Shown: positions 46,649 through 58,900, counted from the first letter of the stretch. The stretch: 64,000 nucleotides of DNA from Bradysia coprophila (GCF_014529535.1 NW_023503370.1:1694552-1758551), one strand, 5' to 3'. Notes: generated by a model not told the origin, from the sequence alone. Numbers and translations: made by a program.

Positions 46649-47810
46649 CTCCATGACAAACCAGATTGCTGGAGAATCGTTTCAGTTTTGTGATTTTATC
46701 TCACAAATGTTGATTTGTATATTACGTATCGATGACTACGACCTAACGTTTTTAGCCCCGTACGAAGTAGAAAGGGGCTTATAGGATTACGATGCCGTGT
46801 GTAATTGATGGAATTCGAAGCAGACGGTAAGTTTGCCTATGTTCATAGATAACGAATCCGCAATAAAAATTTTGTCTTTCCGTCACGTCGATATCTTGAG
46901 TAAATAAAATACGATTTCCATTTTTTTTCCCTGAAAGGTAGTTGAAATAGTGAGGCTAAGTTCGAAGATGGGCATAGTCGGGTCGGCCCCATAGTCGGAA
47001 ATATCTACGGCAAAATAAACGATGGAAATGTATATGAAACGGCAAACGATAGGTATTGTCGATACCAATTCAGGAAAAAAAAGTTCATTAAAATCAGTTG
47101 AATGGACCGTGAGTTAGGGCCCTAGAAGTAAAAGGCTACTCGGTCCTTTTATGCACATAAATCGAGTAAATTTCATCCGATTTTCCTAACTTTTGTTTTA
47201 TATGATAGGTAATTGAATACCGAATAGAATGTGGTGGAAAAACATTTTAAATTTGGGGCCTAGAACTAAGGCCGCTGCCCAACTTGACTAGCATTTTGGT
47301 AACAGACGCATTAGAGGGTTGTAGAGTAGACGTATTAGGATTCCAGGCGTATTACGGCTACGGACGTATTATGGTTACGGACGAAATAGGATTACGGGTC
47401 GTACGGGGCTAAGTCGCAGCAAACGCTCCGACTGTTCAGATGCCTTGTTTTTAATTAAGACGACAACAATCACCAAAATGTGTTAGTTTTGAATAAAAAA
47501 ATAAATTAGACCAACTCTGAAAAAAGTCAACCATTTGACTAAATTTACATGAATTAGGAGAAAATTTATTATTAAAAGATAACAATTTGTGGTGGTTAAA
47601 GGATAAAAAAAGGATTTTTGTAACAAGATATCATCGAAAATACAGTACTCATAAAACGCCCTCATGAAGGCTTTTCAACAAAGCATCCATTCCTCTTAGA
47701 CCCTTTGGTTGCTTGAACTTCATCGAGCTAATACTTCAAAGCAACTTCAGAGCTAATTTTATGTTTATTGTCATGGAACATGTTTAAATATACAATAAGA
47801 TTTGTTATAC

Positions 47811-47949
47811 CATAGCACTGCTCCTAGCATTAACACTAATATGTCAAACGTCAAAAAGCCGTCGCATTTTGAAACATGTCTTACGAAAGAAATGCAAATA
47901 CCATTAGTCTCCATATATTTTCTATGTTAATGCTAGGAGCAGTGCTATA
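47811..47949. mobile_element. MITE family B, intact copy (139 bp)
   Basis: Near-perfect 25-bp terminal repeats: left CATAGCACTGCTCCTAGCAT, right the complement of TATAGCACTGCTCCTAGCAT. A perfect 7-bp target duplication GTTATAC flanks the element (47804-47810 and 47950-47956). There is no coding capacity. Confidence 0.85.
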
Positions 47950-48079
47950 GTTATACATAATATGGTATGTTTTTAACATAAATCGAAGGGGCTTGGAAAT
48001 TATCAGTAATTTTAACTAATAGGAGTCGACGTATAAGTCAAAATCACAATTACTCTAAGACTAAGACTTGCAAGTAACT

Positions 48080-51000
48080 TTACAGATCACTTTCTTGAAC
48101 AGACTCTCCTTCATTTGCATATTCTGCTTCATTTACGAATTCTCCTTCATTTGCGGATTCGTCTTCATTTGCCGATATTACCTTCATCATTGTCTCATAT
48201 TCCCTAATTGGGAAAATATTCTTGATCATCTTCTTATGTGGTAAACGAAAAATAAGTCTCTCCCAGAACCATTGATCATCTACCTCAATGTACGTATGGG
48301 TTTTGATGTACGAATGAATGGTTTCGTCTGCAATATGTCCAAGATTTCCAGCCTTTACAGCAATTATTAGTTGTCGTTTTTCGGCTACGCTTCGTTCCCA
48401 CGCCAGATGAAATTCGTGTTCACACCATTCAGATTGCATGTAATCTTCGGTTAATATGACCAGTGTTCGACGAGACTTATTCACTGCATCGCGCACCTGA
48501 GAAAAGAAAATTCAATTTATTCCGAAATTTCCGCAGCAGTTAATGGAGTCAAAATGCAAAATTACCGATTGCTCAATACGTTCACCGCCAACAAAATCTC
48601 TTTCATGTAAGCACACTTTGAAGATGTTACACTTCTCCAACGCGTACGTAATACGATATGCCAGCATTCTGTTCTCGTTTGTATAAGAAATGAATATATC
48701 GTATACCTTATGCCTGTCCACGTACTCTTCGTCAACCCACCACAGGAACCAGTCATGAGCGTAGAGCCACATTTTGATGAATTGATTATGTTTCATGACC
48801 AATACAAGGATGACTGCCGACATTAACGTGAGGATAGTGACGAAGATGAGGATGTACATAGTTGATTCTTCCTCGCATTTCTTCTGTAGCCCTTCCTGCG
48901 ACAGTTGGTAATGTACATTACATTTGGCCTCTTGCAGGTCCGTCATCGAACTGTCTTCGATGAAATCAATTAATTTGACCATATCGTCAGAACAGTGGCA
49001 TGCCAGTGGATTGTCTTTTAGCAGTAAAATTTCCAAACTTTGGTGATTTCTCAGGTGATCGATAACTTTCGCAGCTATTGTTCGAACGTTATTACGAGAC
49101 AAATCCAAGCCTCGAAGATTTGACGGTAAGTTTTCAACCTTAATTTCAGAAATTTGGTTAAACGAAGCCTGAATGAAAGTTACATTGAAGCTGGTAGGCA
49201 ATATTGGCAGTTCTGTTAGGCTGTTATTGCTAATGTCCAGTTCAATTGATGTAGCATTCATAAATTTGATTTCGGGCAGTCGTGTCAATTGTTTATCCTT
49301 ACAAGATATAATTATTTGAACACCGGATCTATTCTCCAATTTTATACAATTGCATCCAGTCGGGCACTGATCGCTCACGTAATTTTCATGACTGCATCCT
49401 GTCATATGGAAATGGTGTTTCAAACAGGTGTCATTGAATACTTGAGCTAATTGTTCTTGATCCGTTCTCGATAAAAACTCGAACATACTGCAGTCACAAT
49501 CCAATGGATTACCGCTGAGATATGTGCGTGTATCCTTACTTCCTAATGCGGACCGTGTTTCATACGTTGAACTAATATTGATGGAATTCTGTCGTATTTC
49601 ACTAAACTTTACCGATGTGATCTGATTGTATGTTAAATCGATTTCCTTCAAATTTTTCAATTTATTCAAATCGGATGGCATTCTCGCCAGGTTGTTATTG
49701 GATAAATTCAATGTTTTTAAGTGGTAGAGATGCATGAATGGCATTTTGTTATCACTGAACGATAATTGATTGTTCTGCAAATTTATGGTAGTCAGTTGAT
49801 CGGTGTTGACAAATGCATCGGGATGTATCGTTGAAAGATTGTTGTACGATAAGTCAATTTCGATCAGTTTCTTCAGATCTCGAAAAACCAGTCTAGTAGG
49901 GAAGAAGAAAATTAGTGTTTTAAGAGCAGGGACAAGATTCATTGAATTGTTGTTGAACTGCTCTCTCCTCCTGATCCTCCTCCTGACAATCGATTGGTAA
50001 TCTCGTTCAATAAGTCGAGAAGGATTAGAAGGCAAATGAGCACAATTGTAACTTACCCAGAGATATTTGTCAGCAGATTTTTGGATAATTGTAGCCGAAC
50101 CAATTCTTTGAGACCATCGAAAATCCCATCGTCTAAATTGCTAATTCCGTTGAATGATAAGTTTAACTCTTTCGTAAAACGTAAGTTTTTAAACGAAGTA
50201 AGAGCCGATGGGTGTAATTCACACCGGATTATTGAAACGGTTTCTATATTCGATAAGCCCGAAATAGTCACCACTTTACTGGATCTGATGTGAAGTTTTT
50301 TCAGTCCAGACAAAAGCAATCCTTCGCTTATCTTTACTTTTTCTAGGAAAACGAACTTTAAATGACTTTGTTTCACAAATATTGTGTACGGCAGGTTGCT
50401 ATTACCCAAAGATATTTCTTTCAGACTCGGAAGATTGTGGAAGACATTGTCCATCAAACTGGAAAACTTATTTTTTTCAAGAGTGAGAATACTCAAAGAG
50501 TCCAGACCCCGAAACATTTCCTTCGTCAAATTCGGTAGGCTATTTTGCCGTAGACACAGAAGATTTAAGTGCTTCTGGCGCTCAAACATGCCCTCTTTCA
50601 GTGATTTCAATTTGTTGGAACTCATTTTAAGTGTCCTGAGTTCCACCAGATCTCTGAACGCATTGTGGTCCACATCGGAAATCTCATTCTTACTTAAATC
50701 CAGGTTGTATAGCTTTGTCAACAATCGGAACACATTTTCATTTAATTGTCCTATGCTGTTCCAATGTAACGTCAAATTTTCTACTTTTTCAAATCCACTC
50801 GAAAATCGACCACCTAATGACAATGATGACTGTGCAATATTGATGCCTTCAAATGCAAGAATTTCATCTTTGACGCCGAAATGTTCAAACAAAGTACCGA
50901 GACTCTGATCCGAAGGAAGTGTACAATTTTCCATTTTTATGCTATGCAACTTTTCATTTATGTTCCATTTGGGAAATATATCCAAATCGAAGAGGACCCA

Positions 51001-51228
51001 TCCGTCGTTGTGTGTTATGTGAAGCGTTGGTTCGATGGTGTATATCTTTATGGAATGTTGTTTGGAATCGGATGCTTCAAACCTACATTCTAAATTGAAA
51101 GAGATTCGTTTCCGGTCTGTAGAACAATTGTCTGGAAGATCCATTGAATTATATGAATCGCATCCGGATAAGGCCAACAGTATTACCAATATCACCTTTA
51201 CAGCCATTGTCTTTAATCGGCATACCAC
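48080..51228 (-). CDS. Toll-family receptor
   Basis: A single-pass receptor with extracellular leucine-rich repeats and a cytoplasmic TIR domain; Toll proteins bind Spatzle-type ligands and signal through MyD88 in immunity and development. Three in-phase exons, 5' to 3': 51228-50057, 49892-48566, 48496-48080; 971 codons plus stop. The N-terminus (MAVKVILVILLALSGC) is a signal peptide; the start may be Met1 or Met8. Many LRRs (for example LYNLDLSKNEISDV, ELRTLKMSSNKLKS, LKTLNLSNNNLARM) are followed by an LRRCT with NPLDCDCSMFEFL, then an LRRNT (CPTGCNCIKLE), more LRRs and a second LRRCT (NPLACHCSDD). This double-capped arrangement is typical of insect Toll-1 types. The TM helix is about 736-760. 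The TIR begins at about 790 (VYDIFISYTNEN) and includes CLHERDFVGG and TEDYMQSEWCEHEF. An acidic tail with repeated (A/V)NE(G/A)E units ends the protein. The paralogue is not determined. Confidence 0.95.
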
Positions 51229-51770
51229 TTTCGCGTTGGGTCCTTAAATGGAATGTGTCTTTGAATACTGGAAGCTTTAATTTTGTTTGCGCACACAAAT
51301 CCTATTCTACTTTTCGCTGTTTTATGCGGTACGAATGAGTTATACTTTTGCAGTTGACGTGGCTAACGATTTTGTTACTGTATCTATATCCGAATCTTGT
51401 AGAATCTTACTACATCGGAACCATTTACACACTCTGCTAAAGTATAATCTCAATAGTCGAGTAACGAAATTTTTCTTACAAAAAACCAAATTGTCTAATA
51501 TAAAGTTTAGGCCAGAAACAAAGAATGAACGGTTAAAATTTGCGTACTGCACCGTTCGTATTGCTTTTTATATTCCGACTTAAAACAGAATACGAACGAT
51601 TACATATTTTTGATAAGTAACAAACGAGAGAAAACATCAACAAAAACTAATTTTATTCTTGTCGTCATGTAGCAATTGGAGAGGCCCTCTCGAACGTTTC
51701 TATTCGAACAAGTTTACAGATTTGTTTTTTTTTTATTCTACAGTGTGCCTAAAATTTGAGTTTTAGGAGT

Positions 51771-52525
51771 CAATTTGCCAAAACTTCGACAAGTTGTATG
51801 AAACAGGAAAACAAGCCATCGGCGATTTTTGGAGGGTATACAGTAATTGAATCAGGTGACCCTCCTGAGTCATTTGCAACAAAAAAAAAATCCTCGAAGT
51901 AATTATATTTTCACGACAGAAATCATGAAAAAATGGTCTGCACTAGGGCGACCAAAATAGTTTTTGTTGCATATCACCGACAATACGTAACGCATTTATC
52001 GTCGGAAAAATTAAAATGGACGCGAAGAAAAGTGGAATTCTACAGAACGTTTGTGTTAGTACACTTTAATAAAAATTGAAGCTCAACGAAAATCGTGCCG
52101 CGGTAGGTTCATGGTGTCACGGATATTAGAGGTCACTACCTACCCAACGACACCCAAGTCTATCATTGTATTTTTTTTTAAACACTCTCCAAAATTTGGA
52201 TTTTTTTCCCCTAAAATAGCTACTGCACCACATACACGAAAAATTTCGAAATGTTTTAAAGGACAGTATATGCGGCGTCAACGCCTCTACCAATGACCAT
52301 AATTTCAGATAAATGCGTTACGTATTAAGTCGGTGATATGCAACAAAAACTATTTTGGTCACCCTAGTGCAGACCATTTTTTCATGATTTCTGGCGTGAA
52401 AATATAATTACTTCGAGGATTTTTTTTTTGTTGCAAATGACTCAGGATCCCCTGATTCAATAACTGTGTACCCTCCAAAAATCGAAGATGGCTTTTTTTA
52501 AAGTTGTTCGACTTACGGCGTCAAT
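51771..52525. mobile_element. Long-terminal-inverted-repeat element (~755 bp)
   Basis: Arms of about 220-230 bp (51771-52000 and 52308-52525) are almost perfect inverted copies. Shared words include GATTTTTGGAGGGTA, GAGTCATTTGCAAC, TCCTCGAAGTAATTATATTT, AATGGTCTGCACTAGGG, TTTTTGTTGCATATCACCGA and ACGTAACGCATTTATC. The 300-bp centre has no long reading frame. The high arm identity points to recent insertion or gene conversion. Confidence 0.8.
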
Positions 52526-52841
52526 AGGTGATGAATTTGGTTTATACGGGTGAACAATGTACACCGTTTAAAGACGTAAAACCGTATTTGAGTGGATCAT
52601 CTGAAACGAAATACGACACGTATTTCAAAGTCGTCGACTGTATTCAGAGTAATAATTTGAAGTGGGTAAAAGAAGTAATCAAAATTCTATTTCATCATTC
52701 AGTCATCGTACCACTTTTCAATTTCAGTGTGTAGCAATGCTAGCATACCCTAGAGATTTTGTATATTTCTGGTTCGATTGAATATGAGTCTTATACATGC
52801 AACAAAATGATGAAAATGAAATTGTGATTCTTTTTAAATAC

Positions 52842-53045
52842 AATAAGGGAATTCACGAAATCAAATATACAGAAATATACTCCGTATATTCTGGCATTTT
52901 GTTTGATCAAAATCCGTAGCGTAAAAAATATAAATTTTTTCCAGGGGGCTGTTGTCAAACTTATACAGAGTTATAAGATATACGAGATATACTGATCTAT
53001 TCGAAATATACGGAGTATATTTCTGTATTGTGAATTCTCTTAATG
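52842..53045. mobile_element. Inverted-repeat element (~200 bp)
   Basis: GGGAATTCAC and ATACAGAAATATACTCCGTA in the left arm pair with TACGGAGTATATTTCTGTAT and GTGAATTCTC in the right arm. The outermost ATTAAG/CAATAAG words extend the match. Probably a MITE. Confidence 0.65.
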
Positions 53046-53928
53046 TTCTTTCTAGTGTCATATTGTTTAACTCTCTCGCTCTCTCTCCTCTCTAAAGCTT
53101 TTGATCTTTCAGCGCTATTAAATTGAAATTTTTGCGATAAACTTTTAAATTGCGTTTTACAATTAATGATGATGCTAGTGAGTCAACGTAAAACCATAAT
53201 TCTTTATATAAATGTATCAACATCCTTCAGATCAAAAATGTGTACAAATTTAAAATAAATGAAACCTTATCAAAATACGACGTTTTATAAAAAATGACTG
53301 ATATGAATGTGTGGCATTCGGTCCCAGATGCATACCACAATGAATTAGAAGTTTAGGTATAGTTTAGGTATATTTTATGTACATAATGAACTCCAGAAAT
53401 TTTTCTTCTTCAATACGTGTCAACGTTGTGTTGTGCTCATCAAAAATGAGATAGAAATATAATTTAGGATTCTTTTGAAAAGCCACTTGTCGAAATAGGA
53501 CTAATTTTTTCTCCGTCAATATGTGTATAACGTGTTGGTCTCAAGATGTCAAAACCGACTTCCGATATCTTCTTTCACTCTTCGGTAGGCAGAAGTGGGC
53601 CTCTCAAATTATGACATTTTAGGACAATGGCCGAAGCGGTTAGAAGTTGCCTGCCCAGATAGGAATATTTATTTCAGACAAAGTCTGGGCCTATTTTAGG
53701 AAATCATTTTCTCAAACATTTGTCAAAGTAAAGTCTCAAAAATAACCACTGATGACACGTATCCAAATACCGTCATAATTTTCACCTTGAATGTCCTACC
53801 ACTCGAAGATATGAGGAAAGATATGCATGAACCGAAAAGTTTTTATTTGGGAAATGTCTTTTTGTGACGGTTAGTGCATATTAGTCTCCTCATATATGAT
53901 GGTAAAATTTGCTAAAAAGACTTCCAAA

Positions 53929-54088
53929 CAACACACTTCAAGCAAAAGTGCTATTAATGTTAAGCCAAATAGAGTACTATTTTGTATGAAATTTTATCAC
54001 CACTCTTTGTACAGTGTAAAATTTTGTATGGAACACTGTCAAGTTTCAGTACCCTATTTATATTACCACCTTTGCTTGAAGTGCGTTG
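53929..54088. mobile_element. MITE family A, third copy (160 bp)
   Basis: Ends CAACACACTTCAAGCAAAAG and ...CTTTGCTTGAAGTGCGTTG. The interior (AATAGAGTACTATTTTGTAT, AGTGTAAAATTTTGTATGGA) matches the copy at 6603-6763. A perfect 7-bp duplication TTCCAAA flanks it at 53922-53928 and 54089-54095. Confidence 0.87.
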
Positions 54089-55012
54089 TTCCAAAGCATC
54101 GTAGGATAAGGACATGATTCCAATATATTATTTTTCTAATGTTGCTCGGTCTATTTTGCATAGTTGCACTTTTTGTTCCAATCTAAGAAGTTAAAATCAA
54201 ATTAGGATAGATACCCAGAGAGCCAAGCTTAACAAATGAAGAACTAGATTTTTCACACTGTGTTACCGGAATTAGTTTTTAAACCGAAATATGTAATCCA
54301 AAATTTTGTCACAAAATAACAGATTTTATAATGTTGTTGCTATCTGCTGTTCGGCCTTAAAAATCTAACGTTAGGCTTTCATAAAAAATGGGAAAATTGT
54401 TATTTAGGTACACATTATCTTTCACCACGAATCACACAACTCATTAGAGCAGATTATCTGGTTCGGTTGACCTGTCTATCTACTTCACATATTTGGGAGA
54501 AACAAAAAAAATCTGTCTACGAGATTTCACCGAACTACGATTTCGGTGTTGTATAAGTGTACGATTCCTACTTCGAGTCTTCCGTCAAACAGATTTTACC
54601 GATCATCCTTTCGAATTTCGAAAGTCTTCTTTCCTTGTAAAAACTCTACTAAAAAGATTAAGAACATTCATGATGCTATTTATAGCGGCTATAGTTGAAA
54701 GTTTGCTTACTAGGTACTTCTACCAGAAATTAATAAATTATCTTTGAGCACTGACTCTAAGTTTACCGAATGAGCGTTATTGATATGAAATTGTTGCTGA
54801 TAATATTAGGACTGCATACTAACATTTGAGAAATATTTTGTGTCGAAGACTTTGACCCGATGACTCAGTTTCGAAAGTTCTCCCAAAAATATTTTTCCAT
54901 TTTTTTTATTCCATTGCTGGTCATATGTTTAACGTAATTCCGATGTCTAACAATACAATTTCGAATACTGCCATCGGTTAAGGTCTACGCACCATATCTC
55001 TGAATTGTAATC

Positions 55013-55481
55013 ATGGAACGAAAACTTTATTCGTCCGGAGCGAAATGGGAGTCAATAGCAGGCTACTCACGAGCAATTCGTATTGGAAATGTAATAGAAG
55101 TGGCTGGCACCGTTGCCGTAAACGAATTAAATGAAGTGGTCGGTATAGATGATGTTTACGCTCAGACCACATACATTTTGGAAAAAATACGAACAGTGTT
55201 ACAAGAGGCCGGTGCCGACATAAAGGATGTCATCAGAACTCGGTAATGTGTGGGATTTTAAGTCAGATGATTCCATTGATCAGTAAAAGTTTATGTTTCG
55301 CCTATTTTACTCAATGAATTTCAGTATGTTTACCACGGACATTTCGAAATTCGACGAGATATCCAGGGCTCACGGAGCGATGTTCAAAGATATTCGACCC
55401 GTCTGCACATTGGTGGAGGTTTCGCGTCTTGCGCAACCGGATTTGTTAGTTGAAATCGAAGCTTCGGCCATAGTAACATAA
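55013..55481 (+). CDS. RidA/YjgF-family enamine/imine deaminase-like protein
   Basis: RidA proteins hydrolyse reactive enamines and imines released by PLP enzymes; members of other Rid subgroups have less clear roles. Two exons, 55013-55242 and 55325-55481, joined in phase (CG|T = Arg); 128 codons plus TAA, a full-length single domain. Motifs: YSSGAKWESIAGYSRAIRIG, VIEVAGTVAVNE, YAQTTYILEKIRTVL, AGADIKDVIRTRMFTTDI, the conserved Arg in DIRPVCTLVEV that binds the substrate carboxylate in RidA, and the conserved Glu region LLVEIEASAIV. The sequence pattern (SSG(x)(x)WE, GYSRA(I/V)R(I/V)G, RAHG(x)(x)F(x)DIRP) is that of bacterial RidA-family proteins rather than the usual animal UK114. An AATAAA signal lies 14 nt after the stop. 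Confidence 0.93.
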
Positions 55482-55494
55482 GTTCCGATTCAAA

Positions 55495-55500
55495 AATAAA
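55495..55500 (+). terminator. Polyadenylation signal AATAAA of the RidA-family gene
   Basis: The signal is 14 nt beyond the TAA stop at 55479-55481, implying a very short 3' UTR. Confidence 0.65.
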
Positions 55501-55805
55501 TTGTCAAATCATGAACTGAGATCCGAATTCGTTTTTTATTTCGAAGTCGAGTAGTGAAAACGTTTTGATAAGAGGTTCAGAATGAATGCCAAACGAACGA
55601 GAAATTTTTTTAAACTTTCATTGGACAGTAGCAACGAAATTTGATATACTTGAGTGTAAACGGTTCAGATTTTGGATTGGTGCGGAAAATAAGACTGACT
55701 TCAGATGTTCAATTCGCAGCTGTATTTTTCAAGGGAAATGTGTTTCGGCTGAACACCAGCTCGGCCTTTTTCATGGGATCAGAAGCAAAGAGAAAAACGC
55801 AATTC

Positions 55806-55811
55806 TTTATT
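55806..55811 (-). terminator. Polyadenylation signal AATAAA of eIF3d
   Basis: AATAAA on the - strand, about 133 nt beyond the eIF3d stop. Confidence 0.6.
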
Positions 55812-55943
55812 CGTTGAAGTATTGAATGTAATTGGTTAGCTAAAATGTATAAAGTGGCCATAATGTTCACAAAAGCAATCCGATTCCTTACTACTTCGAA
55901 CAGAGCCAGATGTTTGCGTCCGACACCAGCAAACGACATACCT

Positions 55944-58900
55944 CTAATTTCTGACCTTGTTTCCGTACGAATAAACTGGTTGAAATGTTTCTCCCTCATC
56001 GCCCGACTCCTCCGAACCCTCCGTCTCGAATGTATTATCCGGAATATCATACAATCGCAGCATCGGCTTGTTGGGATCCTTCATGATTAAATATTTGCCG
56101 TCCTTTTGCTTCATGCAAATGTCAATGATGCAACGTAAAATACCCCAGGCATTGTCCATGCTCAAATTGATTTGGGTGGCAAATTCTTGCGGCTTGAATT
56201 GTTGTGTGCCGAGAATGACATGGCGCGACGAATCACGTACATGGGCACGGGACACATAACCGAACTTAATTTGATCCGAGCCGGCGAGCAGAGCTTGTAC
56301 GGTCCATTTGGCCAATTTGCATGCATTGTTTCGCAATTCATTGGCTAATACTGCACCGCGTTGCGTGTCCAACTTTTGACGCCACTCGACACCGTTAGCT
56401 GCTTTCGAGTCCCATTCGTTTAGCGCTTTGATCGATAAATATTGAAGATCGCCGGTTGGAGATTGTAGAACTGCGTCGTGTTCGCAACGTGCCACCAAAA
56501 CCTGAAAAATTCGAATGGAAAAACATTTACTCGTCGATGTCATCAAAGCGAGTACGTCTTCTACGAATGAAATGATCCTTTCTAGGTATCCCTAATTATG
56601 CCAAGCCGAAAATCTGACATACGGAATATACAACAGTCGAATCGAGTCGACTAACTGTTAGTACCTTACACGGCCATTTCATTGTGTGGAACTATTCAGC
56701 TCGAAACAGTTTCGATTGCATAGGTTAGTCTTTCTGACTGGCCATTAGTTAGGATACTTTGAACTTCGAAATTGTGTTATTGTTCGATGGTATTTTGCGG
56801 AAATTAAATTTGAAGATTTGAGCGTAGTAGTTTGAAGATTGGGAGTTGTGTCAGTCAAAAGTGCAATCTCCACGTAAACCAGAAATCTGTTTAAAATGTT
56901 TGACAACAAATTTCTTAAAAGTAGCCTTCATCAGCGAACTAACAACCCGGCATCTGCCTGATTTTTATGTCCGAAACAGTCAGGTCGCATGAGTCATTTC
57001 TGCCTTCCATCGATATTGATTTAATGATAGGGGATTGTATCTTCTTTGAACTCTCGGAACCCGGATGACCTACAACTACTAGAGTCGCTGTATTCTCATG
57101 TCATTGTTGGTTTGTTTGAGTCAGCTGAATCCAGGGGTGATTCACACACTCTACACTTGTTGAAAAGACAGTCTGCGACGCTTGTCGCTCAAAAGCACAC
57201 TTGCGAGTTAGCTCTTATCACAAAATTGTGAGCTGATGTAGTGAATCACTTTCGCAGCATCTAATGTAATCTACTGTTCGCATCACCGGTCAGTTAAATT
57301 ACACAAGTCAACTAAATAAGAGATGCAACCGTTTCATTACGAAGGCTGTTGCGAGGGCTTGGCTTGTCTTTCACAAAACAACAACCGATGACGGCGAGAC
57401 TGACTGTTAATAGGGGTCGTGGACATTATTTTCAAGTCAAAGATGCAACACTCTTTGCTGTGAGATTGTAGTGAGACGAATGTTAGGCATCAACAAATTC
57501 AACTTTCAGGGGAGAAGGATGCTTGATAGAACCTGATGAGAATATATACGTTCGCCATGTAGGCATTAGACGGCCATTTTCTATTAAGCGAACCTAAACA
57601 CCACATGCAATTGAATCAAAAATTACTTACAATTCCGTTGTTAAGATCCCATTTACGGTAGCGATACGCAACACTGGCCACTTCACCTTCCTCATCTTCG
57701 CCAACGAACGGATTCGGTTCATCGAACTTGAATTTCTCTGAACCACCTTTCAGAACCTATCGAAACATTTCAGATTACGGTGTGACCATGTCGTCAACAT
57801 GTGAATTCGATCAATTTCACCTACCTGCTGACTGAAATTGTGATTGATGAACGTTGCTTCAATGGCCAAATTTCTAGGAGAATTCAACGAGTTTCCATCA
57901 TCTGGCGGTTCGACCGATGTCTCGTTAACCGTAAGCAAATCGAATTCAGTATTGTCCCGTTTGTCCATAAACAATTTGTCGCCAATTTTCTCGATGACAA
58001 TGTCCCAGGAATAATTCGATCGAGTGCAGCACATGATCGTGGCCAAAATGGCATCAGTAGCATAGACATTACCGACCGACTTCGACAGAACTCGAATGAT
58101 CGGATCGTCGGTTGTCGTAACCGTATGGAAGACCCGATCGATGCGTTGCAACGGTTTCTCATTTTTGACGTTGATGCGATCGTATGATTTGTCATAGTAT
58201 TCCAATGCTCCACAGCACATAATATCTTCACCATCCTTAATGTTCGGCAACGACAATTTCAGTAAACGGGGTACATCCATTTCTTCAATCGTTGACCAGT
58301 CGGCACGTACTGCCACCGATGCATCACGAATTTTTGGTGGAGCATTGCGAGCACCCCATTTCCTAGTCACACCGCGTCGGTTGTCGCGAATTTTCGCACT
58401 CTTTAGTTGTTGCATACCTCCTTGAGAACCACCGCGACCACCACGCCCCCTAAAACTTTGAAGAGTTTAGCACATATGATCAGACAAAAATTCAGAACGG
58501 AATCGCTAACCGCATATTTCGCATGTTTCCACGGAAACGACCCCGTTGATATGGTGGCTTTTGCACCCTAGCCGTGTCAACCAAATGAAAAGTGGTCTCG
58601 TCTTCGTCATGATAATAAGCGTACTGGCTGCCGGTACCGAACTGTGACGTGTATTTATCTATGCGAGTCGGGGGAATAAAAATATGAATCGTCATTAGCG
58701 GCTTCATCAACATCAATTAACATAACCTCAATGTGTACACAAAATGCAACAAAATTCGGTTTTCTAATCGCAATAAGCAACACTCACTGGGAAACTTCTT
58801 GTCCAAAGCGGCACTATTCGTCCAATCACTTATTTTACCCATACGATCGCTCTTACTGAACGGCTGGTAGGGTAAGGATGTGTCCGACAACTCACAAGGG

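Larger units (their letters stand above)
45120..47455. mobile_element. Fold-back composite element (~2.3 kb)
   Basis: Left-end words reappear at the right end in opposite orientation and mirrored order. GAACAGTCGGAGCGTTT (about 45155) pairs with AAACGCTCCGACTGTTC (about 47420). ACATTCTATTCGGT (about 45388) pairs with ACCGAATAGAATGT (about 47220). AAAACAAAAATTAGGAAAAT pairs with ATTTTCCTAACTTTTGTTTT. AGTAGCGGCCTTAG and CTAAGGCCGCTG are also opposed. The arms are some 300-350 bp and diverged. Other inverted repeats lie inside at 45579-45710 and 46028-46648. No transposase-like frame is visible. Confidence 0.6.
44233..48079. other. Repeat-dense intergenic region
   Basis: No gene was found. It contains GGAATTGAA-type degenerate repeats (44540-44735), a CAGGTC-rich stretch (44790-44860), a fold-back structure of about 2.3 kb (45120-47455) with two smaller inverted repeats nested inside, and the intact MITE B copy at 47811-47949. 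Confidence 0.65.
51229..55012. other. Intergenic region between the Toll and RidA-family genes
   Basis: Upstream flank of both genes. It contains the long inverted-repeat element 51771-52525, the element 52842-53045, a CT-rich run (about 53070-53095), a loose relative of the 46-kb inverted repeat at 53467, and MITE A at 53929-54088. No further coding sequence was recognised. Confidence 0.6.
55482..55943. other. Convergent 3' intergenic spacer
   Basis: The RidA-family gene and eIF3d converge here. It contains their polyadenylation signals (AATAAA at 55495 on +, and at 55806 on -). No other gene is seen. Confidence 0.6.

Noticed and set aside
48497-48565. Stop codons splitting the Toll TIR domain
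   Set aside because: They lie in a 69-bp intron with GT..AG borders; joining 48566 to 48496 restores the TIR sequence.
51771-52525. Could be a CRISPR-like or hairpin ncRNA locus
   Set aside because: The repeats are inverted, not direct with spacers, and the host is an insect; a transposon with long inverted arms explains it.
57031-57240. 61-codon frame in the last eIF3d intron
   Set aside because: No homology signal recognised; the - strand gene is in phase without any exon here.
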